Shown piece by piece: positions 35,720 to 46,293 of a stretch of 64,000 nucleotides of DNA. The notes beneath the pieces were generated by a model that was given only the letters and a program-made list of their open reading frames with translations, had not been told where the DNA came from and did no database searches. The stretch is from Helicostylum pulchrum (taxonomy: Eukaryota; Mucoromycota; Mucoromycetes; Mucorales; Mucoraceae), in NCBI GenBank assembly GCA_025677825.1, contig JAIXMO010000005.1, positions 434,001 through 498,000 on the forward strand, given 5' to 3'. The stretch's first letter is position 1; each line of letters opens with the position of its first letter. A program made the translations under genes and the position numbers.

Positions 35720-36069
35720 CATGAAACAGATGTAGTGTAAGTATTATCTTTTATTATTACTGTTTTTTGGGTTACAAATCATACCAACCGCTTTTTGTTG
35801 TACAGACAAATAACGCCTGTTTGCTAAACAATCATTTTATTACGTATCAATAGCTTGAATAAACTACTCGTTATCCAAACAACCGTATCTTTCTTCTTCC
35901 TCTTATCACTTTAATACGCCAACCTATAACTTTATTTTTGCTTGAAACGAATAGGATTAACTGCAAGTTTGAAATTTAGTTTTTTGTTTGTTGTGCAGTC
36001 AATAAATACGCCCTTTTTTGTTTTGTTTTTTTATTTTCCTCTTTTCTTTATAGCTCTATATCTATTACC

Positions 36070-36801
36070 ATGACTATTATCTTTATGATTGCTATTTTCT
36101 CATTACTCGAAGCAATCGTAACTATCTTAAAAATCGCAAATGGCGAAGCATTTTTACCTGCGCGTCACTTTTTTTACTTTAATCTTGATACGTCCGATAA
36201 CGACATTCTTTATGGCTATAACAAGGACGAAGAAACACTAAAAAAGCGCATACCTGGGTTTGAACAAAAATTGATGTCACGAAATAAAAAGAGACATACA
36301 GACAATGAAGAAAGGTGTATGAAAAGAGAAGCCACGGATACAGAAAGCTGTTACCCCGCCAAAAGGGCTAAATGGTTGCCATTCTTTTCTTTACGACCAT
36401 TTGTTTTGAAAAGAAAGATACCTGACTGTGAAGAACCTGCTGCCGGAGCTGTAATGAAGCGCTCACGACAATTTCCAGCCTTCATACAGCTTACTCGGGT
36501 TTTTTTTATAAAAGAAATCAGGGAAAAAAACTGTACGCAAGAATTGAAAGAAAACTTGAATCCACCGCGCAAGAAAGTAACCTTTGCCGATAAAGTACAG
36601 ATCTCGGTATTCTGTAAGCATGAACCTATCGTCTTAACCTTCTTGGGATAAGAACCAGCAGTGTCTAAAACAACTGAGGATTTTTTTACCAAGAAGGTTA
36701 AGACGATAGGTTTCTTTGGCTTACATGATACCAAGTCTGTACTCGGCAAAAGGAAGTTAGCCGATACAGGTAGTTTTTTTTCTAAAAAAGTCAAGAAGTA
36801 A
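36070..36801 (+). pseudogene. Element-associated Lys/Arg-rich ORF with KVTF motif (copy B, interrupted)
   Basis: Starts at ATG 36070 after a T-rich leader and runs 193 codons to TAA at 36649-36651. The same frame then stays open to 36801. Parts: a hydrophobic N-terminus (IFMIAIFSLLEAIVTILKIA), a basic core with AKWLPFFSLRPFVLKRK and KRSRQFPAFIQLTRVF, then PPRKKVTFADKVQI. After the stop come KTIGFFGLHDTKSVLGKRK and a basic end. KVTF fits the RVxF docking motif for protein phosphatase 1; this is a pattern match only. Segment 36630-36700 is inverted relative to copy C and accounts for the premature stop. I know no family for it. The reverse strand is also open here. Confidence 0.55.
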
Positions 36802-36804
36802 CGT

Positions 36805-37085
36805 AACCGATGCAAAGGGAGGAAGGGAGGGGATATTAACAATGAAGAAGCAACACTCAACAATGAATAAGAAAAGGGTGGGAGGGAGGGAATAATAATG
36901 ACGAAGAATGAACAGGTGAATATGAAGATGAAAAGAGTGAGAGGAAGAAAATAGTAACGACAAAGAAATAGCAGCCGATGATGAACATGAGGAGGGTGGG
37001 AGGGCGGAATAGTAACAATGAAGAAATAGCAGTTGACGATAAACATGATGATGAAGCAAAGGAGGGAGGGGTGGAGGGATAGGAA
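36805..37085. repeat. Purine-rich minisatellite (copy B)
   Basis: About four to five diverged units of roughly 60 bases, each with GGGTGGGAGGG- or GGGAGGGAGGGG-like clusters alternating with GATGAACATGA or AATGAAGAA stretches. All purine skew is on the plus strand. Several clusters could form G-quadruplexes. A matching pyrimidine-rich tract lies in copy C. Confidence 0.75.
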
Positions 37086-37329
37086 TGACAAAGAAGATGC
37101 TGCTAACCTAAAGCTAGAAAATTACTTGGTATCGTAGTAATATAAAAAGTACACATATAAAATCAAGAACTATATCACTTATCTTTTTTTTTTTTAGTTC
37201 TAGATTGAAACACTTGACTGATCTGGAATGATCCTCAAAGACGCTCAAAAATTAGCTATTTACAACTGAGAGCTTGAATCCCTTTTCTTCAATAAAAAAA
37301 AAACTCGTCTTTTCTATCAATTGAAAATT

Positions 37330-37512
37330 TTCAGAGCTATTTATTAGAATACCACATAACAATGCATTTAAAAACTACTAGCTACGATATATAGTATTAA
37401 AAAGAATCTTTGTGTTAACTTTATTTGGCTTTACTTTTCAATCTTTAATCGCTTAGCAACCCTCTATATTTAATTACTTTTCCTAGTTAAATTTCTATCC
37501 TCTAAAAGTATA
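37330..37512 (-). mobile_element. Fragment of the same TIR element family
   Basis: The sequence from GAGCTATTTATTAGAATACC to TTACTTTTCCTAGTTAAATT is an obviously diverged copy of the element interior seen at 34200-34390 (reverse strand) and 62355-62540. It directly follows the end of block B. Neither terminus is present. Confidence 0.75.
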
Positions 37513-37513
37513 A

Positions 37514-37937
37514 AGAAAGCCCTGCCATTCAAAGTATAAGCATCTTTACTTTTATTTTTAATAAAATATAGTCTATTTGCAATCCTTTTTTCTTTGCTAG
37601 ATTGTGGTAGGTTTTGCTTCTACAGCCTTCTGGTTTCCAATGTAGCGGAAAGAGTGACATTTTTTTTTTTTTTTTATGCTGTTTTTACTCATACAGTATA
37701 ACAGGCCTGGCCGGAATCAGCCAAGGCGCGTTTACCGTGCCAAAACAAAAGCTTCGACGGTTTACCTTCAAATCTCTACTTTATGGACCCTTCTCTTTCA
37801 ATTTATCTTTGGTAGTTGAAAGATCATAAAGCAAAATCGTGAACAAAAGTTTAGCAGTCCATAACATGCAAAGAAAAAAAAATCCAATTAAACCAATACC
37901 CCCTTTTCGTCCCTTTTTTTAAAAAAAAAAAGAAAAA
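37514..37937. other. Intergenic spacer
   Basis: A short ORF (37614-37829) has a plausible-looking part (GLAGISQGAFTVPKQKLR) but no context. A T-to-A homopolymer junction occurs at 37914-37931 just before the ankyrin gene. Otherwise nothing seen. Confidence 0.45.
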
Positions 37938-39402
37938 ATGATATTGAATACACAACAAGAAAAAATTATACCTTACCATTCATTTTTTGACCTTCAACGT
38001 GCAGCTATTATACGTGATACGCCTGCTCTTAGATTAAGAAAGGCTTCAAAGGGTATAAAATAAAAATAAAAAAAAAGTAACAGCAACAAAAAACTAAAGA
38101 AAAAAAAAATAGAGGGTAATATTGCAGCTGTGAAACGATTATTAAGAAAGGTATCCAATATACAAAACCCAGACCCAGAAACAGGATGGTAAGGAAAAAA
38201 AAAACGAACGACAACAACAACAAAAAGCGATTAAGCAATTGTTAATCTAGTACAACGTTAATGTATGCAACTCAATATGGACACGTCGACCTTGTAGAGT
38301 TGTTACTTGACTTGGGTCATGAAGAAGAAGTTATTTCTGTTGTAAGTTACACTTGAAACGCTTTTAAAAGAAAGAAAGTACTTATATAAGACCTATAGGA
38401 CATTGAAGGCATTACAGTATTAATGATAGCAGCCATGTTTAACCATGAAGAGGTATATAATAAATAAATTATAAAAGTTGGCAAGAAAAATTAATTATCC
38501 CTTCTTCTTTATATAAAAATAGATATTCTTTTTATATGTAAGCAAGTATCCAGAATGTATTCATGCTATTAGTAAAAACGGATGGACGGCACTATTATAT
38601 GCAGCTCAGAATGGAAATGCCAACTTGGTCAGTGTAAGTATTTAAATCATGGGGGGGGGGGGGGGAGAAGTCGAAATTAAGTTAGTCTTTGTGTAGTATT
38701 TGTTATCGATCTCTGCGGATTTCGATCATATAGACAATGAAGGAAATTCGGCTTTACATTATGCTTCGGCTTGGGGACATATCACTGTGATGGATTTACT
38801 AGTTGTAAGTATAAACAAAAAATATATTGAAATAGAAAGGGGGCTAATATAAAAAAAGAAAGTCTGAAGGATGTAATGTGGATTTAGAGAATAGGACTCA
38901 TTCTACACCATACGATTATGCTTACAGTGTATCTGTTCAAGATCATTTGAAGGGTAAAAAAAAGGAGCAACAGATTAAAAAAAAAAAAAGGTATTCTAAT
39001 TAATTTTTTTTTTAATTAGAAATATCACAAATACCGTTTAATGATGATTCGACCTTATCGGTATCTTCTTCACAAAGACAGCAAAGCTTAATTAATGCCC
39101 CTTACTCCTCATCTTATTCTAGCGGTATACATCTTGGTTTAAGTTCACTTAGTATTTCACGCGGGCAATCTTATGCTGGGCATGAATCACCTGTACCCCG
39201 TGCTTCTACTTCTTCTTCTTCACTTGTTATACCTTCTGGAGCTACGTCTTCTACTACTACAGCAGGTATTAATTTCACTACGTGTTCTAGTCCCAGAGGC
39301 TCTCATTACCCTAACGGCAGTCCCTCTTCGTTTTCTGAATTGGAAAGAAGAAGAGCTAGTAGTTTTGGTGATGCTAAACCGAAAGGTTACAGACCCATTT
39401 AA
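37938..39402 (+). CDS. Ankyrin-repeat protein, AVO2-like (candidate TORC2 subunit)
   Basis: Several short exons from ATG 37938 to TAA 39400-39402. Ankyrin units appear in order: LRLRKASKGNIAAVKRLLRK, then GWTTLMYATQYGHVDLVELL, GITVLMIAAMFNHEEIFFLY, NGWTALLYAAQNGNANLVSY and GNSALHYASAWGHITVMDLL. The C-terminal 130 residues are Ser/Thr-rich and probably disordered, ending GYRPI. The spacing and the start RLRKA..GN...VKRLLRK plus ..LGH after the second repeat resemble yeast Avo2, a non-essential TORC2 subunit. That identity is suggestive, not proven; a generic ankyrin protein is the alternative. Convergent with the TBC gene, stops 104 bases apart. Confidence 0.72.
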
Positions 39403-39505
39403 TAAATAAAAAAAAATGCGAGTAAATGGTACAATTATGTATATATTTTTATAAATTATTATTTTTTTTTAAAAAAAAAAAAAAACTAAGGGAGTATGAG
39501 TGATT

Positions 39506-41271
39506 TTAGTTTTGTCTTTGGGTTTTACGGTTTCGAAATAAATTCCTTTTACGGTTAATTTCCTGTATTGTGATATCAAAGGCAATACCATGAGGTGAAA
39601 AGACAGACTATACGTTATTTTTTTTCTTTAGTTTAAACATTTTAATGCATGTTAAAAATTCATTTTACCTTTATAAACTCGTGGCAATCAATTAACCTTC
39701 TAGGCATATTTTGAAGAATTTGAATTGTGTCTATTGAATCTTGAGCGTCCCAAATAACCTGTTCGTTTAATTTCATAATTGTTAAAGCTACTTGATATAA
39801 TACTTTATATCCCTCTCCACTGTAATATAATTGTTTTAGTCTTTGATTTGTTACAGCAATAATGAAAAAGGAACTTACATGAAGAAACAATCCCAAATAC
39901 GTAGCACGGTTTCTACCGGCAAGATATTAATAAACATGGTTAAAAACCAATGACTTGTAACCAATGTAACAGCCGGTAAACTATCTGTTTGTTCGCACTC
40001 CCAAAAACACTTTTTATTTGAAATCTTTGACCAAACACCAGGTAATTTCTCATAGACCATCATCATCAGTACGGTTTGTTCTATTTGTGCACCTTGCATG
40101 GTTTTATTAAACATGTCCTTTGGAAAGTAATCTTGAATGGTTGTGACGAATAACCAAAAGACTTGCTCTTCGTTATCGATGATGATGAGTAAAAAGGCGA
40201 CCAGGAAATTAAGAGATTGGCAGTATCCGATATCGGTATTGTAGATACTGAATGCAGTGAGAATGCGTCGCAGCATGGGGATCTTGGATTTAGTCTCTTC
40301 GGATGCAAACAATGGGTGGTCTGGAAATGTACGGTACAGGTCTCGTTCGATAATGGTCGCGTATTCGTTTGCGTCTGTATTTGAAGTAAGTGATTGATAG
40401 ACACCTACGTTTTGTTTCATCTTTACATTGGCGCCACTATAATGCATCCAAGCCTTTTTTTTTTAACGAGTTAGTTTTTTTTTTTTTTTTTTGTTATAAA
40501 AAGAAAAAACTAGTATTATGTATATATATACCTTGGCTCTGATGTTTTGAGGTACACCATAACGTACGTATCGAGACACTATAAAATTGATACTTTTAAT
40601 TTTTAGCAAAGTCAACACAAAATGTATCCATTTAAGAATTAATTTTACATTCTGAACACAAAGTTGGCCACTGCCGATCATTATTATCAAATAATTTATT
40701 CCAACTTTTAATTTGTTTCCTCAAGGTATTTTTATACTTGATATCAAATACTTGTAATAATTTTGGTTCTATCCATTGTACAGGTCTTTTAAATCCGTAC
40801 TGATCTCTACATTAGAAGATTTGAGTTTTCACAGCCCTGCTAAAAAAAAAAAAAAAGTTATAATTACCTTTCTTCTATTTCAATCTTTTGAACCGAATCT
40901 TTTTCAGAAAAAAAAGAGGTAATTGAACTCGTGGAAGTTGTACGCTGCCTGGTTAAAATGGAGCTACTGGCACTGCTACAGGTTGTAGAGGCCATGCTAT
41001 CGATACCTGTTTCTGGTACGTAAGGTGTATACGGCCTACATTCAACAGCAACGTCTAGGTATCTTGTAGGAAACCAAGGGTCTAATGATAATGAATGTAA
41101 TTGAGTGGGAGCTAGATGTTTTCTTGATAGTAATCTATCTGCTTCTTGTTGCTGTTGTAATTTAGTGGTGATGGATAGTTCTTGTAATGCTTTAAATATA
41201 TTTTGTTGTTGTTCTTTTAAGCGAGTCTGTTCAGAGGCTCGATTTACATAGTGAATTTCATATAAGCTCAT
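39506..41271 (-). CDS. TBC-domain Rab GTPase-activating protein
   Basis: About six exons from ATG 41271. The last exon, about 39613-39506, is needed because the penultimate frame ends at a clean GTAAAA donor; it adds a basic tail (INRKRNLFRNRKTQRQN). TBC landmarks: RYVRYGVPQNIRAKAWMHYS (motif start), then RDLYRTFPDHPLF (the R of the arginine finger region), TAFSIYNTDIGYCQSLNFLV (the YCQ glutamine-finger motif) and LPVETVLRIWDCFF, followed by GEGYKVLYQVALTI. Both dual-finger signatures are present, so it should be catalytically competent. An N-terminal Ser/Thr-rich and Gln-rich region of about 200 residues precedes it. Similar to GRTP1/TBC1D-type GAPs. The target Rab is unknown. Confidence 0.88.
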
Positions 41272-43528
41272 TTCGTATTATTTGTTTATTATTATAATGA
41301 ATGTAAGGAGTTTTTATTATTTGATCTGTGTATATATACTAAAAAAAAAAAAAAAAGAAAAGGAAAAGAAGAAGGGAGGAACAAATAAAACAAGACTCTT
41401 AAATAAAAAAATGACGAGTACGACAGTAACAGAAAAAAAAGGGGGAGGGGGCAAGGTTGAGGAGAGAGAGAGTGTGTGTGTCGTTTTTTTTTTAATACTA
41501 GAAGTTAAACACATTTTGGTGACAACCTCCTCTTTTCATTGTATAACAATGCCATCCCTCTTTTTATAATTAACACTCCTAAAAATAAAATAATATTCGT
41601 TTTTAGAATTAATTGTTTTTCTATTTCAATTTTGTGCAAATTGAAAAAAACTATTTAATTCACTGCAAAAACATGTGTTTTTTTATTTTATCAATCAACA
41701 CCCCGATTGCGATAATGTGAGATTTTTGAAATCAGACAAAAGTCTGGAAAACTAATTTACAGTCTGGAGAACTGTTTACCTGCATTTTGGGTTTGAATTT
41801 TCGCTCCGGAATCCCCACTTGCATTTTATATTCATCCTGCACAGATAGCATACAAGTGCATTGTAACTTTTGATACATCCTACTTTGTCTGCTTCGTTTC
41901 TCTACTCAGTGACTAAGACAAACTAAATCTGAAGCAGTATGTATATTTACCGCACCACATATTCACAAACAGTAATCCACGTGCCTGAACCAAATATAAA
42001 AAAAAAGAGGGGGCGGGGGGGAGAGGGAAATAAATATTTATGTCAGCGCCGAAGGTGCAACGAGTGTTAACCCGAATATAATCAAGAGAGAGAGAAGCAA
42101 CGAATGCTATTTAAAAGACAGTCCAAAGTGATTATAGTAACCCTTCTGATTTACTGAATAGTAGAAGCTAGCACGGCGCTAATACCGAGAGCTTCTAATT
42201 AATGTAAAGAGTTTACGTCAAAACCGGTATAAAAAGAAAGAGATCGGCCGAAGAGAACCGGTTATCTAAACGTCAAAGCGAAAGTAAAAAATATACACTT
42301 GTCAAAAAAGCATGAAGCCTCCCTTCCTCATTTGGACATTTCATACCTGGGGGAGGGAAGGATATTACAGAACAAAATTAAGTCTCGCTTTTTTACGTGC
42401 ATATAAATAGTACAATAGAAAAAGAAATGAAAAATAGAGCTAAAGGGTTTTTCGGAATACAACGGTTCCGTTTTCTTTTCACGTTTTTGACAGAAGGACA
42501 AGTATAGGTTACAAATTTAATTTCTATACACCTAAAAAAAATAAAATAAGAGGCCTCGAGCTGTTTTCTAAAAAAAAAATGCTTCAGGAACCTCCCCTCG
42601 TTCTGTAATAAAAATAATCTGCAAAGAAAAATATATAAAGTCAGGGTAATAATGTTTCTTTTGTACTACCTGTCTAATCGTATTAGTTTTTTTTTGTTTC
42701 TGCTGATCAATGAGCAAAATAAACAAGAAGCTTTTTTTTGCACACAGACTCGTACACCAAAACAACAAAATGTATATCTTTTTGAACTGTTATCTTTCTC
42801 TTTCTGCCTGTTTTTCCCCGCTTTTCCCCAGGTCTTCTTCGAAACTCAAAACGTATTCTAAATTAACTGTGGTTTTTCTCTCCGATCAAAAAAATAATAA
42901 ATTTTTAAGCGGTCTTGGCTTCCTTTCCCCCCCCCCCCCTCCCCTAGCTGTCAAATCACGCGATAAAAAATAAAACAAATTGTTCAAAAGTAAAAAGAAA
43001 CCGGGTGACTTTTTGTGCGCGTATGTTTTATAATTGTTAGTAACTACCGCGTTTTTTTTTTTTTTTTTTCACAAACAAAAAAAAAAAAAAGGCGCTAAAA
43101 TACAGGACAATGATGTAATCTGTCCCCCTTTCTAAAGCAAATGGAATTCCCGTACAAATAGACTTTTTTTTAAGTGCGGAATAAAAACTCGGATGATAAG
43201 AATTTGTTACTAAAATGACTTTTTGATCGGCAAAAGCATAAATATTTAGCGAAAAACCTGTTTTTTTTAGGTAAAATAGTGCTGATAACGTGGAATTTTT
43301 TTATTTATTCAGTTAAAATTGCAAAGGACGAAATATAATTAAAGGGAGAAATGATTAATGAGATTTTTTGATATAAAAAAAAAAAAAAGGGCATAAGATT
43401 AAACGGAAAACATAATAAAATATATACATTGAGGGTTTTGGGTTTTCTTTTTTTTTTTCAAAGAAAAGGGGGTGGTGGGGCTATATAGTGTTTTTTTTTA
43501 AAGGGGGAGGGGGGGATATAATTTTTTT
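41272..43528. other. Gene-free intergenic region
   Basis: Upstream of the TBC gene and downstream of the GATA/PHD gene. Contains an AG/GT microsatellite near 41460-41480, repeated GTCTGGA(G/A)AACT units near 41745-41775, C- or G-runs and poly-T tracts near 43053-43070. ORFs at 42568-42973 are homopolymer-rich and not supported. No RNA gene recognised. Confidence 0.55.
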
Positions 43529-45741
43529 TTATCTCGAAGAAGAGATACAAGATTCACGAAGAGTTCTAGGACGACAAGAAGATTCAGAAGACACGGAAGT
43601 ATTAGCCAAAGAATTGCTTTTGGGAGCACACATTAAAGGCAGACGTTTACGAGGTAATTCAACGACGATACGCTTACGACGAGTATTTTCACAGCAACTT
43701 GCATCACAGAACCAAGCTTCTTTCGACTTTACAAATGTGTCACTTAATTCACCTGCTGTAGGACAACAGTTTTGATGAAACGCTTTAGGGCACCCCTCAC
43801 AACGCACAAGCACATTATTTTCCCATGAATCTTTACGCTGACAACCCGAGCAGTATAATTGAAGTACAGGGCGCTCTCTATCATCAATCGATTCTCTAGT
43901 AAATCCAGTAAGATCAAGACGAGGAAGCTTACAGGCAAATCCGTATCCTTTATAATCACATCCATGCTTGTTACAGAGTGTACGCTTTCCCCATGGTCCA
44001 GGACGCCAATTGACGCCTTCAGTTGTACCACAATAACGACACCAATCAATGCTTGCCTTGGTTAATTTCTGGTAGATGGTAGGTGTAGCAGTAGGACGAG
44101 GAGAAACGTTTGATAAAGCATCATCATCAGTAACAACAGCAACAAATGGATTAACAAGTACAGGAGTAGCAGTAGTAGTAGTAGTATGATGATCAGTAGT
44201 AACAACCACTTGATCAAAAGATTTCTTCTTGTTACAAAGAGGATGAACAGTAGTATTGCTTTGCATCAAGATGAGGTTTTTCTTTAATTTTTTAGGTGTA
44301 TACTTGACAGGTGCTTTAAATTCATCATCCTCTTCTTCACTTGCAACAGATTCCTCTCCATCCGAGACAACTTCTTCTTCTTCTTCCCAAGAAGTGGTTG
44401 AGAACGAATCTTCATCATCATCAGATAAGGTAACAGTATTTGATTGGAAATCCGATGCGGCATTCAAATCATGTCGGTTGTATTCCAGGGAGGATCTAAA
44501 ATAAAAATAAATAAAAAATTAATACCTAAAGAAAAACAAGGGCGCAAATACTATGTATTTTTTTTTTTTTTACCTTTTGGTATAGTGTTCATCATCATCA
44601 GAAGATTCTTCTCCAGAAGCATCTTCAAAATAATCACAATGTGTTTCAAAAATGGTTTCATTCTTTAAAGTAGTAGTAGTAGGAGAAGAGGGAGGACTAG
44701 CAAATGCTCGCAAGTGACCGGTACTCACACGTTGCTTCTTCTTCTTTAAGCGATCTTGTAATACTGAATCAGAACAACGACGTTTATTCTTTTGTTGAGG
44801 AGAAGGAAACATGTTGTAGTCTGCTGCAGGAGGTGTAGGAAGACTATTGTTAAAATGGAATTTTTGGTTGTTCTTGAGCGACAGTGTAAAAGCAGGCTTC
44901 TTTTTTGCTGCTGCTGCTGCTATCATGACTTCTTCATAAGAACTGGTGGTGGTTTGGTTCGAGTTGGTAGTAGTACTGGCCGTAGCGAGATCAAGGCCAA
45001 AATCAAACAAGTGTACGTTATCATCCAGCATTAAAAGATCACTAGGCGTTTCATGAGGTGAGAAACTTTCAGCAGCAGCCGGAGACGTAGCTGCATCGGA
45101 CTCATCATTGTCACTTTGAGCACAACACGTGGACGATCCAGATGAAGTCGACTCGTTGGAAGGTGACATCTCTCTGCCGTGATGATGGATCATGGCGGGT
45201 GAAAAAAAGACATCCTTAACTAAATCCTTTTGAAAGTCTTGTTCCACTGTATCATACGTAATCGTAGCATTTTCTAAAGTATGATGAATAGGAATATGGT
45301 GCATAGAAGAAGGTGTTTGCTGATACTATGTCGGGCATTAAATATATATTTTTTGGTTAGTTTTACGGGCTTATACACAACCCAGTTTATAATACTTACG
45401 TTCGAGCTTTGGACAACAGGTTGTCTATAGTATTGTTGTTGTTGAGTTTGGTATCCGTAATTACTAGCAACTGTAGATTGATAGAAATCTAAAGTAGCTG
45501 CTGACATGGATGGCACAACAATAGGAGACACCTCGGGAGACATGGAAGCCCAGACATCCTTACTTGATTGACGAGGAGCAATAGCAGGTGTAGATGGGAT
45601 TCGGTGATATGCAGGACGGTAAACAGAATAATGCTGTTGTTGAGATTGAGTGTGACGTGGTTGTTGATATGTCATATCATAAATAGTGTCTTGATGATGA
45701 GGATAAGGTTTAATATTAGGCATAACTCTAGAGTAACTCAT
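43529..45741 (-). CDS. Regulator with GATA-like finger and PHD finger
   Basis: Three exons, about 45741-45399, 45325-44575 and 44494-43529, for roughly 680 residues. The N-terminal half is disordered: Gln/Tyr/Ser-rich, with a basic patch RLKKKKQRVSTG. The C-terminal part has WCRYCGTTEGVNWRPGPWGK followed by RTLCNKHGCDYKGYG. This fits the GATA layout (C-x2-C-x18-C-x2-x), but the last Cys is His. About 40 residues later is a PHD finger: LYCSGCQRKDSW, VRCEGCPKAFHQNCCP and AWFCDASCC. A DNA-binding-like finger next to a histone-reading finger suggests a nuclear chromatin or transcription factor. It sits downstream of a 6-kb gene-free region that could hold its regulatory DNA. Confidence 0.82.
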
Positions 45742-46262
45742 TTTTCGTAAGTATGTTTATAAGCAGAAAGGAGGGAGTGTGTGTTTTTTTTAAAAAAAAG
45801 AAAGTCTATTATATAGTTAAATACAAAAAAAGGTTCATCCAAAGTAGGGGAATGAAGAAGAGAAAAAGAGATATATATGTAAAAGAAAAAGAGAGAGAAA
45901 AAAAAGAGAGAAGTTTGGAAATAGATTTTAGGACTTTATAGGGAAAAAAAAAAAAAGACGAAAAAAAAAGTGGGGGAACACACAAACACCAAAATTGGGG
46001 GGTGCAGTAACAAAAGGGAAGATCCTTATTTTGGGGGGTACAGAAAAGAGAGAAATAGGTAAGGGGCAAATGTGTCACTGCGCGTGAACAGAAATTATAG
46101 TGTACTCGAACTTTAAAATTCATTAGCTAAAAGGTCCATTTTTTGCTTAGCTGATAAGTGGCAAGAAGAACGTGCCATTAAAAAAAAAAAAATTTCGTCC
46201 TACTCATTTAATTTGTCAATGCTCATACTCCGATTGAAAAATAAATATCTCTTTTTTTTTTT

Positions 46263-46263
<1 letters not shown>

Positions 46264-46291
<28 letters not shown>
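46264..46291. repeat. (AGC)n microsatellite
   Basis: About nine AGC units in non-coding DNA about 500 bases upstream of the GATA/PHD gene's ATG. Confidence 0.9.

Positions 46292-46293
<2 letters not shown>

Larger units (their letters stand above)
33827..37313 (+). repeat. Block B of a 3.4-kb inverted duplication
   Basis: Everything from the outer TIR at 33827 to the string CTCGTCTTTT at 37304-37313 recurs in opposite orientation at 59532-62919. Contents in order: the TIR element, a 350-base leader, the Lys/Arg-rich ORF, a purine-rich minisatellite and a 200-base tail. Similarity ends abruptly at the outer TIR and at CTCGTCTTTT. The two copies are 22 kb apart. Confidence 0.88.
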
